Source: a bacterium (GTDB taxonomy: Bacteria; Bacillota_I; Bacilli_A; Mycoplasmatales; Mycoplasmoidaceae). Taken from it: DNA of 13,357 nucleotides. Shown one piece after another: positions 1 to 7,166 of this stretch. The notes under the pieces are model-generated. The model was not told the origin of the DNA, did no database searches, and was given only the letters and a program-made list of their open reading frames with translations. Location: contig JAGBOP010000004.1 in assembly GCA_017633835.1 (NCBI GenBank), forward strand, positions 1 through 13,357. Reading direction: 5' to 3'. The position numbers were made by a program, and so were the translations under genes. Each line of letters opens with the position of its first letter. The first letter of the stretch is position 1.

Positions 1-12
1 CGCAAGAAATAA
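1..12 (+). CDS. infA: 3' end of probable infA (translation initiation factor IF-1), partial
   Basis: Only the last codons are inside the window: Arg-Lys-Lys followed by TAA. IF-1 proteins commonly end in a basic tail of this kind, and infA directly precedes rpmJ in the low-GC Gram-positive spc/alpha cluster. The assignment rests mainly on position, since three residues cannot identify a protein. The gap to rpmJ is 19 bases. Confidence 0.45.
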   Translation, partial: RKK

Positions 13-31
13 ATAGATAAGGAATAACAAG

Positions 32-145
32 ATGAAAGTAAGAGCATCAGTTAAACCAATCTGTAAGGATTGTATCGTCATTCGACGAAAGGGAGTTGTG
101 CGTGTTATTTGTAAAATCAAAAAGCACAAGCAACGTCAAGGTTAA
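32..145 (+). CDS. rpmJ: 50S ribosomal protein L36 (bL36)
   Basis: This 37-residue protein is full length for the short bacterial L36 and begins [15 protein letters not shown]36 is a small zinc-ribbon protein of the large ribosomal subunit. The zinc ligands are all visible: Cys11, Cys14, Cys27 and a His at about 32, so this is the zinc-binding (C+) form. The ATG at 32 has an AAGGA ribosome binding site at 19-23, eight bases upstream. It sits between the probable infA end and rpsM, the standard order of this cluster, and is surely co-transcribed with them. Nothing is missing or altered. Confidence 0.95.
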   Translation: MKVRASVKPICKDCIVIRRKGVVRVICKIKKHKQRQG

Positions 146-164
146 TTATTAGGAGAATAGACAT

Positions 165-560
165 ATGGCACGTATTTTAGGGGTCGATATTCCCGAAAAT
201 AAAGCAACAAAAATATCATTAACTGCAATCTACGGAATTGGATACACGACTGCCAAGAAGATTTGCGAAATGGCAAAAGTTGATCCAGAAAAGAAAGTTA
301 AAGATCTTTCAGAAACTGAATTAAGTGAATTACGGAAAGCCATTGACCATTTACGGAACGAAGATGGATTGTTGATTGAAGGGGAACTAAGAAAAAAAGT
401 TAACCTTGCCATTAAGAACGAAATGGAAATGGGTTCTTACCGCGGAATTCGCCACCGGAAAAATCTTCCAGTTCGTGGTCAACGTACCAGAACGAACGCA
501 AGAACACGTAAGGGTCCACGTAAGACTGTAGCCAACAAGAAAGTTGAATCAAAGAACTAG
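165..560 (+). CDS. rpsM: 30S ribosomal protein S13 (uS13)
   Basis: The 131-residue protein is slightly longer than the usual 118-125. It starts [13 protein letters not shown], has the helical N-terminal domain typical of S13 ([10 protein letters not shown]), and carries the conserved basic segment [19 protein letters not shown] at about residues 90-108, followed by an extended tail ([11 protein letters not shown]) that reaches between the P- and A-site tRNAs. S13 is a head protein of the small subunit that also contacts L5 across the subunit interface. AGGAG at 151-155 places the start at the ATG at 165. It is the third gene of the cluster, 19 bases after rpmJ and 21 before rpsK. Confidence 0.97.
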   Translation: MARILGVDIPENKATKISLTAIYGIGYTTAKKICEMAKVDPEKKVKDLSETELSELRKAIDHLRNEDGLLIEGELRKKVNLAIKNEMEMGSYRGIRHRKNLPVRGQRTRTNARTRKGPRKTVANKKVESKN

Positions 561-581
561 AAATCAGGAGTTTAACACATC

Positions 582-947
582 ATGGCAAAGAAGAAAAAAA
601 TTGGATTTACTTCCGGAATTGCATACATTCACTCTTCGATGAACAATACCATTGTAACGATTGCGGATCCAAACGGAAATGTAATCAGTTGAGCTTCATC
701 TGGAACAATTGGTTACAAGGGTACGAAGAAATCTACTCCATATGCAGCTGGAGTTGCATCAGAAACTGCAGCAAAAAAGGCATATGATTTAGGTTTACGC
801 AGTGTTGACGTTGCAGTAAATGGAATTGGTAAAGGTAAAGAAACTGCAATTCGCAGTTTGGAAGTTGGTGGATTAAAGATTACATCCATTGAAGATGTAA
901 CCCCTATTCCACATAATGGTTGCAGACCACCAAAGAAACCACGTTAG
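582..947 (+). CDS. rpsK: 30S ribosomal protein S11 (uS11)
   Basis: This 121-residue S11 is close to the usual 120-130. It reads [19 protein letters not shown], then [22 protein letters not shown] and [14 protein letters not shown], and ends in the family signature [15 protein letters not shown], part of the platform of the small subunit near the mRNA exit region. Codon 37, at 690-692, is TGA and falls exactly where S11 proteins have the conserved Trp of the ISWASSG motif; under the standard code the gene would look broken. CAGGAG at 565-570 lies eleven bases before the ATG. It lies between rpsM and rpoA, with the rpoA ribosome binding site a few bases after its stop codon. Confidence 0.97.
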
Positions 948-964
948 TCCTTGGAGCAACATTA

Positions 965-1942
965 ATGCAAAAATTTATTAAATATAACATCGACTTTAGC
1001 AAAGATTCCACTGATGAAACTGCTAAGGTAACCTTAAAACCATTAGAAAGTGGTTTTGGTCACACCTTAGGTAATGCATTACGGCGCGTTTTGATGAATA
1101 ACATTCCCGGAGCAGCTGTATTTGCAATCAAGATTCCTGGAGTTAGTGACGAATTTAAGACGATTAAGGGTGTGAAAGAAGATGTTCTTGAAATCAACCT
1201 TAACCTTAAACGCTTAGTTCTAAAAATTGATGATAATGTTTTTTCCGAAGACGAACTAGCTAACTTAAAACTTGAAAGTTGACCAACCTTGAAAATTGAT
1301 TTCCAAGGGCCAGGAGTTGTCAGAGCCAAAGACATCGAACTACCAGCTGGTTTCCACATCATTAATGAAGATCTAATTATTTGTGAAGTTACCAAGGACA
1401 TGAAGTTCGAAATGGAAATTTATGCTACCACCGGTCGTGGATACAGCACATTTGAAGAAAATAAAGAACGCATTAATTCAATGTCCATTATTTCCCTTGA
1501 CTCGCAATTTACCCCAATTTTGAATGTTGGATATTCTGTGGAAGAATATAAAACATCCAAGAATAAAAACAGTGACGCTTTAACTTTAACTGTTACAACC
1601 AATGGTACCATTAAGCCAATTGATGCCATTGCCATTGCCGCAAAAATTTTAAGTGATCACTTTGAACCATTAATTGACTTAAACGAAAAGTACAAAGAAA
1701 TGGAAGTAATGCGGGTTAAAAAAGAAGAAGAATCTCATCATGAATTATCAAGTCCAATTGAAGATCTTGATTTAAGTGTGCGTAGTTATAATGCATTAAG
1801 ACGTGCTGGAATTAAGACGGTTCAAGAATTAGTGGATCATACCAAAGAAGAAATTGAACACATTCATAATTTAGGAAAGAAATCATTACGGGAAATTTTA
1901 CAAAAATTATCTGACCATGATTTATTTCCTAAGAGCAATTAA
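965..1942 (+). CDS. rpoA: DNA-directed RNA polymerase subunit alpha
   Basis: The 325-residue alpha subunit scaffolds assembly of beta and beta'. The N-terminal dimerisation domain covers roughly residues 1-225, with the hallmark [18 protein letters not shown] at 28-45. After an acidic linker rich in Glu/Lys/His, the C-terminal domain (about 255-315) has the helix-hairpin-helix-like pattern [19 protein letters not shown] and [10 protein letters not shown] that contacts promoter DNA and regulators. Codon 106 (1280-1282) is TGA, read as Trp. I chose the ATG at 965 because TTGGAG lies at 951-956; an earlier in-frame ATG at 920 would be inside rpsK. It is 17 bases after rpsK and is followed by rplQ. 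Confidence 0.97.
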
Positions 1943-1957
1943 TAATAGGAGAAATTA

Positions 1958-2320
1958 ATGTCATATATTAATAAGCCAGGAAAAACTAGTGCATGACGAA
2001 AAATGGTAATGCGCCAACAAGTTTCGGATGTATTAGCCTATGGAAGAATTACTACCACAGTTACCAAGGCCAAAGAAACTCAACGTCACGTTGACCGCCT
2101 TATTACATTAGCTAAACATGATACGCTAGTAAACCGCAGACGAGCATTAGAAATTTTGCTAAATACCCAAAAGTATAGTGCAAAGGAATTAATGCGCAAA
2201 TTATTTAGTGATATTGCTACCGAATATGCTACTCGAAACGGGGGTTACACCCGGGTATTAAAGCTTGATCGCCGACCAGGTGATAATACGCAATTAGCAA
2301 TTTTGGCATTAGTTAAATAA
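1958..2320 (+). CDS. rplQ: 50S ribosomal protein L17 (bL17)
   Basis: The 120-residue protein is of normal length for L17, which lines the large subunit near the peptide exit tunnel opening. It contains AWRKMVMRQQVSDVLAYGRITTT, TKAKETQRHVDRLITLAK and the C-terminal NGGYTRVLKLDRRPGDN, all family hallmarks. Codon 13 (1994-1996) is TGA, read as Trp; reading it as stop would force a start at a downstream ATG and remove the conserved N-terminus. AGGAG at 1947-1951 precedes the ATG at 1958. It is the last gene of the alpha operon, and a terminator hairpin follows about 20 bases after the stop codon. Confidence 0.97.
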
Positions 2321-2330
2321 TTACCCAATC

Positions 2331-2380
2331 TTAAATAAATAAATAAAGCAGTGCATGTTCATTGCTTTATTTTTATTTAT
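2331..2380 (+). terminator. rho-independent terminator of the alpha operon
   Basis: An 11-bp stem is formed by ATAAAGCAGTG (2343-2353) and CATTGCTTTAT (2360-2370), with one G-U pair and a six-base loop. It is followed by TTTTATTTAT, and the flanking A and T runs lengthen the stem with one mismatch. It stands just after rplQ in the right orientation. The stem core is nearly identical to that of the next hairpin. Confidence 0.75.
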
Positions 2381-2435
2381 CTTAAATGCGTTAATCGCAA
2401 TGATTATTTCTTGTCAGATAAGTTTTAAGATGATA

Positions 2436-2475
2436 AAAAAATAAAGCAATGAATTTAATCATTACTTTATTTTTT
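2436..2475 (-). terminator. terminator of the ferritin gene, probably bidirectional
   Basis: A 17-bp stem (2436-2452 with 2459-2475, a single C-A mismatch, six-base loop) is flanked by A on one side and T on the other, so it can end transcripts in both directions. On the - strand it begins 22 bases after the ferritin stop codon. On the + strand it backs up the rplQ terminator. Its core, ATAAAGCAATG, matches the other hairpin except for one base. Confidence 0.7.
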
Positions 2476-2497
2476 GCAAAGATAATTTAATTAATAA

Positions 2498-3058
2498 TTA
2501 ATCATCGTCGTCATCATTTGATTCTAACTTAGCATCATTTTTTCAAATGTGACGTTGTAATCATAGAACCCGGTTGTCAGCAGTAATTAAATTGTTTTGA
2601 CTTAGACGGAAACCGTCTTCAATATCGCGAGTTTCACTTAGATCTTTTAGTGCATCATCAACGAATCACTTTCAGAAAGAATATGTTTCGTGATCCTTGA
2701 TGTTAAATAGTAAATCAGCAATTTTGTCTACACGTTCACGGTCATCTTGTTCACATCTTAGAAGTTCTTGAACAATTTCCAATGGATTAGCAAAGTCTCT
2801 TAGTTCCATTACTTCTTCTTTTTTGCATGCTGCATTTGGTAATGTGTCAATCTTGTCAAGAAAACCGTAAATTAATTTAACGTGTACATCATCTTTGTCG
2901 TGAGCAAGTTCGTAAATGTAGTTAGCTAAGTTTAGCATTCCCATTTGCCGTGCTTGTTGGGATAGATAAATGTAGTACATTGCTAATTCATGTAAGTGAT
3001 AAAAGTGTTGGCTTAATGCCGCAATGACTACTTTATCTTTCTTAATCTTAATATCCAT
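2498..3058 (-). CDS. ferritin-like iron-storage protein, ferroxidase site partly altered
   Basis: The 186-residue protein is ferritin sized and probably a cytoplasmic four-helix-bundle iron-storage protein. Compared from memory with E. coli FtnA, the first helix (SQHFYHLHELAMYYIYLSQQA) carries Glu24 and Tyr31. The second has AHDKDDVHVKLIYGFLDKIDTLP with Asp56 and His59, where Glu and His are usual. The third has RCEQDD with Glu103, and the fourth has SFWKWFVDDALKD, where Gln127 of FtnA aligns with Ala136. The FtnA third-site positions align with Lys55 and Lys138. So several ligands remain but the centre is not canonical. Four TGA codons (residues 129, 131, 166, 172) encode Trp. The C-terminus is acidic, ending in five Asp. 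The ATG has AGGAG just upstream (3066-3070 on the opposite strand). The gene is convergent with rplQ and divergent from a membrane-protein gene. An enzymatically impaired relative or a related helical-bundle protein is possible. Confidence 0.8.
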
Positions 3059-3089
3059 TTTTCTTCTCCTTTTTTTATTAAAAGATAAA

Positions 3090-3110
3090 ATTATAATATA
3101 TTTTGTACAA
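3090..3110. promoter_or_regulatory. overlapping divergent promoters with a TTGTACAA palindrome
   Basis: TATAAT occurs on the + strand at 3092-3097 and, on the - strand, at 3095-3090, so two perfect -10 boxes overlap face to face between the ferritin start (3058) and the membrane-protein start (3127). An 8-bp perfect palindrome TTGTACAA lies at 3103-3110. It would be within the -10/-35 spacer for the ferritin promoter and close to the start of transcription for the + strand promoter. I see no good -35 box on either strand. Function as an operator is inference. Confidence 0.5.
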
Positions 3111-3126
3111 TTTTTTACTAAATTAA

Positions 3127-3732
3127 ATGTTTTTAGAAATGACTACGATTAATAAAATTGCTGATTACACCAATAAAATTACTAATTTTAATGTTAATGA
3201 ATTAGTAATTAAACCAGTAAAAAGAACCCAAATTACTAATTCATTATTAGACCAGGTTCCTTCCATCAAATCCCTAAATTCATGAATTAAATGAAAGTTA
3301 ATTTATTCATCTTACCTTCTTATTTTTTTAGGAACCTTAACTTTATGTTTGTTCTTTTCCTTTATTGGAATTTACGTACAACACCATGCAAATTACGAAG
3401 GTGTATTAATTGCAGCAATTGTTTTTGCAATCATCTTTATCATTTTGTATGCACTGTTAATTGTGGGTTATGGGATTTATCAAAAGTTGTTATTTAAAAA
3501 GTTAGTAGGACGATTCAAGTTATTAATTCACCATGAAGTATTAATTAATAATTGACAACAATACCCAGAAATTTTACAAATGGTTAATTATGCTAACGAA
3601 CCAAATACATGAGCAAAATCCCATCCAAACATGCCTCATTTAACTTATTATGGAATGAATATTGCTTTAATTTACTTATTTAATGAATTAATTAATTTAA
3701 TAAATAATGGAACCAACTTTACTGACAATTAA
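3127..3732 (+). CDS. uncharacterised two-helix membrane protein upstream of the ECF genes
   Basis: With UGA as Trp, an open frame of 201 codons runs from ATG 3127 to TAA 3732. The four TGA codons (Trp53, Trp56 and two near residues 142 and 162) break it into fragments under the standard code. I do not recognise a family. The N-terminal 57 residues are soluble and Asn/Lys/Thr-rich. Two hydrophobic helices follow, at about 59-84 and 93-117, and then about 85 mostly polar residues. No signal-peptide cleavage site or catalytic motif is apparent. Neither this ATG nor the next in-frame one (3139) has a Shine-Dalgarno sequence, so the start is uncertain. The 3' end overlaps ecfA1 by 26 bases, which suggests translational coupling and a shared transcript. 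Two helices are too few for an ECF substrate-binding S component, so it may be an accessory protein or unrelated. Confidence 0.7.
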
Positions 3733-4513
3733 AGATTTAAGTTTTAAGTTTCCTAATCAAGACCAATGGTTTTTTCATGATCTTAATTTAGAAATTAAAA
3801 ATAATCACAAAGTAGTCATTTTTGGCAAGAATGGGAGTGGAAAAAGCACTTTAGGTAAATTATTAGTTGGGTTATATTTACCAACCAATGGTCAAGTAAT
3901 TGAACATAAAACAAACGCTAATGATGAATTTTTTAGTAGCATGATTTTTCAAAATCCTGACCATCAAATCATTGGTTCTAGCGTTATTGAAGAATTAGCA
4001 CTAACTTGTGAAAATTTAAATATTTCGCGTCAACAAATGCACGAGCTAGTTAATAAAGTTCTTGCTGAATTTGGTTTAAGTAAATATCAGGACACAAAAA
4101 TTGAAGCATTGTCAGGAGGTAATAAGCAAAAGTTATGCATTGCTAGTTGCATGCTAACTAATCCGCAATTAATTGTATTTGACGAAGCAGTTAGTTTTCT
4201 TGATACGTCCGACCAAATCAAAATTAATGGCTTAATTAATTCATTGCATACTAAATTGCATAAAACCATCATTTTAATTACGCACCAATTAACTGATTTA
4301 ATTGATGCTAATGAAGTAATTTATTTAGATGAAGACCACCACGTAACTATTTATGATGCCAAAACATTTTTAAATTTAATTGCCACCAAGCAATTACCAA
4401 ATGTCATTGGTACTAGTGACTTAATGCAATTAAACCAAGCATTAAACTTACCATTATTTACCCCTTTAGCACAAGCTATTAAAGTTTTAATTAAAAATGA
4501 ACAACCAAATTAA
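3707..4513 (+). CDS. ecfA1: ECF transporter ATP-binding subunit EcfA1
   Basis: This 268-residue ABC ATPase energises uptake by an energy-coupling factor transporter together with EcfA2, EcfT and an interchangeable membrane S component. Visible motifs in order are Walker A GKNGSGKS (40-47), Q-loop Gln82 in FQNPDHQIIG (an EcfA1 hallmark), signature LSGGN at 135-139 (usually LSGGQ), Walker B LIVFDE with catalytic Glu160, D-loop SFLD, and the switch His193. DEAVS replaces the usual DEATS. The C-terminal 60 residues resemble the EcfA C-terminal domain in length only. The start at 3707 overlaps the preceding membrane gene by 26 bases and has no Shine-Dalgarno sequence. The 3' end overlaps ecfA2 by 17 bases, so the genes are translationally coupled. 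No S component is encoded in this window. Confidence 0.93.
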   Translation: MEPTLLTIKDLSFKFPNQDQWFFHDLNLEIKNNHKVVIFGKNGSGKSTLGKLLVGLYLPTNGQVIEHKTNANDEFFSSMIFQNPDHQIIGSSVIEELALTCENLNISRQQMHELVNKVLAEFGLSKYQDTKIEALSGGNKQKLCIASCMLTNPQLIVFDEAVSFLDTSDQIKINGLINSLHTKLHKTIILITHQLTDLIDANEVIYLDEDHHVTIYDAKTFLNLIATKQLPNVIGTSDLMQLNQALNLPLFTPLAQAIKVLIKNEQPN

Positions 4514-5345
4514 ATTAACAAACGTTAGTTTTGCTTATTATCATGATGAATGGATTTTAAAAGATTTAAATTATACTTTTAAAGCAAATAACATTTATGG
4601 CATTATTGGTTTAAGTGGATCTGGTAAAAGTACATTTTGTAAGCTATTAACTAATTTAGTTTTACCAACAAGCGGGCAAATTAATTACTTTGATCAAATT
4701 GAAATTACTAACCAAAGAAAATGCAAGAAACTTTATTACCAATTAAATAGGCAAATTGGTTATGCCATGCAATTTTGTGAAAAGCAATTACTTGGTAATT
4801 CGGTGCTTGAAGAGGTATTAATGGGTTATGAAAATTTCCATGATAAAAATCCAAACAATAAACAATTAGCCATTAATTGACTTCGGCAATTAAATTTTGA
4901 TGAAAGTTTGATTGACCAAAATGTTTTTGCAATTAGTCAAGGACAACAACGAAAAGTAGCATTAGCATCTATTCTGATACTTAATCAAGACGTTTTAGTT
5001 TTTGATGAACCAACGGTGGGATTAGATTATCAAACCAAATTAGCATTAACAAACATCATTAAAAAGTTAAAAGAACAAAACAAAATAATTGTTATTGTTA
5101 GTCATGATTTTGATTGGTTATATTCATTATGTTCCCAATGCATTTGGTTAGATCATTGCCAAATTAAAAATGTTTCTAGTTGTCCTAGATTTTTCTTTAA
5201 CCAAGAATTAGTTACTACTTTTAATCATGTTCCTTTCATGGTTAAATTACTTAATGAATATGAACAACAAACTAACACCTTAATTGAAAATAAAACAAAA
5301 TATTTGACTTTAACTGACTTTTTAAAAGATCATCACTTACTTTAA
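4497..5345 (+). CDS. ecfA2: ECF transporter ATP-binding subunit EcfA2
   Basis: Reading TGA at codon 128 (4878-4880) as Trp gives a 282-residue protein, normal for EcfA2. It has Walker A GLSGSGKS (38-45), Q-loop Gln92 in MQFCEKQLLGNSVLEEV (matching the EcfA2 pattern FQFPEHQLF..TV..DV), signature ISQGQ at 146-150, Walker B VLVFDEP with Glu171, D-loop VGLD, and His203. The signature is unusual: the first Gly of S-G-G-Q is Gln. That residue is in the loop that closes on the ATP bound by the partner subunit, so one of the two ATP sites of the EcfA1/EcfA2 dimer may be weakened. It follows ecfA1 with a 17-base overlap and lies five bases before ecfT. Trp is encoded by both TGG (three) and TGA (one), unlike the ribosomal genes nearby. 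Confidence 0.93.
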
Positions 5346-5349
5346 ATTA

Positions 5350-6288
5350 ATGAAAACATACCAAAATATTTATTTAAAACGTAGTTGATTATTCAAAATG
5401 CATCCTTTACTCAAATTCTTAATGTTCTTATGTTTAATGATTAGTGTTTTTTTACCCAATGGATTTTTAGGATTAATCTGCATTACGTTTTTTAGTATTG
5501 TGCTTTATTGCCTTAGTTTTTTAAATTGAAAAAGTTTTCTTAAAACTTTTTGTTGATTGTTAGTTTGAATGTTTCTATTATTTATTATTGATTGATTTAC
5601 TTACAAACAAAGTGATGCTACTACTAGTTTTAGTGCTAACTACAATTTATGGGGAACCTTAAGTGGAAATTATCACGTTGAAAATAATACCATCATTTAT
5701 TCTTTATTTGCGTATGGCAAAGGGTGATATCAACTAAATATTTTTACCATTGTAATTGTGGTTTATATTTTCTGAAAGTTATTTGACATCTTCCTTTTAA
5801 TCCAAATTATGATTAAAACAAGCAGTGAATTAGCATTAAATAATGGTTTTAAAATGTTGCTAAAACCATTAAATTATTTACATATTAATACTAGTAGTTT
5901 AGCGTTAATTTTTGCTTTAACCTTACGGTTTATTCCTAATTTATATCATCAGTACCATGATGTATGTCAAACCCAAATTACCAAAGGTGCTTTAAATGGT
6001 AAATTTAGGTGGTATAAAAGATTAAAGGTGTATGCTACTTCGTTTCCACCGTTGTTTTATTTAGCATTTGAAAATGCTTCGTATTTAAGTGAAGCGATGG
6101 TGATTAAAGGTTATAGTTTAAAAAATAAAAATCACTTTTACTTTCAATATCATCTCCATTATTATGATGTCATCTTATTTGGATTAAGTCTTGCTTTATT
6201 TATCTTCCTAATTTATTTAATTGCATCCCATACCATGTTTGCTCCGTTTGGGATTGCTAATAGTATTATTTTGAACAATATTAATTAG
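5350..6288 (+). CDS. ecfT: ECF transporter transmembrane subunit EcfT
   Basis: The frame contains seven TGA Trp codons in its first half and gives a 312-residue integral membrane protein. Hydrophobic segments lie near residues 22-38, 40-60, 66-82, 128-153, 184-197 and 277-298. The C-terminal half has the family pattern ALTLRFIPNLYHQYHDVCQTQ and PPLFYLAFENASYLSEAM, marking the coupling helices that dock on the EcfA dimer. Both family ARG motifs are changed: Thr-Lys-Gly at 211-213 and Ile-Lys-Gly at 252-254, so the basic charge is kept but the Ala-Arg is not. The ATG at 5350 has no Shine-Dalgarno sequence and lies five bases after ecfA2; truA starts two bases after its stop. Position in ecfA1-ecfA2-ecfT-truA supports the call. 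Which nutrient is imported depends on S components elsewhere in the genome. Confidence 0.9.
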
Positions 6289-6290
6289 TT

Positions 6291-7028
6291 ATGAATTTTT
6301 ATTTATTACGATTAAGTTATGATGGATCTAGTTTTTTTGGGTGTGCTAAACAACCATATGTAAGAACGGTTCAAGACCAAATTGAAAAGGTATTAAATAA
6401 GTTATTTAATGAACAAAACATTGAAGTAGTGTTTGCTGGACGCACTGATAAAGGGGTGCATGCTATTAATCAAGCGTGTTCATTTGGAATTCAAAATCCA
6501 AGCAAATATTCATGTAAACACATTACTTTTATCTTAAATAAATTATTACCACCTGATATTCGCATTAAAAGTTGTCAAAAAAAACCTGGTTTTTTTAATG
6601 CACGGTTTGATTGTAAACAACGCAGTTACATTTATTACGTGCAATTAAAACCATTTGACATTTTTCAACGCAATTATGTTTATCAATACGATTACCAAGT
6701 TAATTTCACCCAATTAAAGCAAACTGCTAAGATTTTTTTAGGGCAACATGATTTTTTAAGTTATAGTACTAGTGAACTTGTTAATACAACTCGAATAATT
6801 AAGCAATTTAGTGTAACTAAACTTAAACCTAATTTAATTAAATTTCACATCGTTGCTAATGGTTTTTTAAGAAGTCAAATTCGAATGATGATTGGATGTT
6901 TATTAAAATTTAATGAACACAAATTAACAAAAGATGATTTACTTAATTTACTAAATCATCCGCAAAAAGGCAAATCTATTTTTAAAGTAGCATCCACGGG
7001 TTTATATTTTGCCAACGCTAAATATTAA
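6291..7028 (+). CDS. truA: tRNA pseudouridine synthase A (positions 38-40)
   Basis: The 245-residue protein is of normal TruA length. TruA isomerises uridines 38, 39 and 40 in the anticodon stem-loop of many tRNAs. The N-terminal YDGSSFFGCAKQP (10-22) corresponds to the YDGTxFxGWQxQ motif, with Cys in place of the usual Trp. The catalytic Asp53 is in AGRTDKGVHA. Further family features are FNARFDCKQRSYIYYV at about 101-116, where SARF..R.Y.Y is usual, and the C-terminal VANGFLRSQIRMMIGCLL, equivalent to the usual FLy.MVR.mvG. It starts two bases after ecfT with no Shine-Dalgarno sequence, presumably by translational coupling. It ends this transcription block, with a terminator hairpin 13 bases later. 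In many Firmicutes rplM and rpsI follow; here they do not. Confidence 0.95.
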   Translation: MNFYLLRLSYDGSSFFGCAKQPYVRTVQDQIEKVLNKLFNEQNIEVVFAGRTDKGVHAINQACSFGIQNPSKYSCKHITFILNKLLPPDIRIKSCQKKPGFFNARFDCKQRSYIYYVQLKPFDIFQRNYVYQYDYQVNFTQLKQTAKIFLGQHDFLSYSTSELVNTTRIIKQFSVTKLKPNLIKFHIVANGFLRSQIRMMIGCLLKFNEHKLTKDDLLNLLNHPQKGKSIFKVASTGLYFANAKY

Positions 7029-7041
7029 TTAGCTTTCTAAT

Positions 7042-7100
7042 AAAAATATTTTGGATTTTTTCTTTTGTATTAAATTGGAGATAAAATCCAAATATTTTTT
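7042..7100 (+). terminator. terminator after truA
   Basis: Arms AAAAATATTTTGGATTTT (7042-7059) and AAAATCCAAATATTTTT (7083-7099) pair over 17 bp with a single bulged T and a 23-base loop, followed by T. The near symmetry of A and T runs means it could work on both strands. The long loop makes it weaker than the tuf terminator. Confidence 0.6.
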
Positions 7101-7110
7101 TAAAATCATT

Positions 7111-7151
7111 TATAATATCACTATATTTTAGTACACAACATAAGTTGTATA
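7111..7151 (+). promoter_or_regulatory. promoter and hairpin leader of the rpsL-rpsG-fusA genes
   Basis: TATAAT at 7111-7116 is a perfect -10 box, and TATATT at 7122-7127 is a second candidate; no -35 box is convincing. Between it and the AAGGAG ribosome binding site (7156-7161) lies the inverted repeat ACAAC-ATAA-GTTGT (7135-7148), extendable by two A-T pairs past one mismatch. It would form a small hairpin just upstream of the ribosome binding site. A regulatory role is inference. Confidence 0.55.
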
Positions 7152-7166
7152 TTTGAAGGAGAAAAA

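Noticed and set aside
920..964. Earlier ATG for rpoA at 920
   Set aside because: It lies inside rpsK, has no ribosome binding site, and the extra residues do not resemble alpha. ATG 965 has TTGGAG upstream.
3091..3105. Possible PerR/Fur box near the ferritin promoter
   Set aside because: The first half TTATAAT fits, but the second half does not pair with it, and such AT-rich matches are expected by chance here.
3291..3497. A 68-codon + strand frame beginning at 3291
   Set aside because: It overlaps the longer 201-codon membrane frame in another phase and looks like a shadow of it.
3127..3732. ECF S component for the unknown membrane protein
   Set aside because: Only two hydrophobic helices are seen, whereas S components have five or six.
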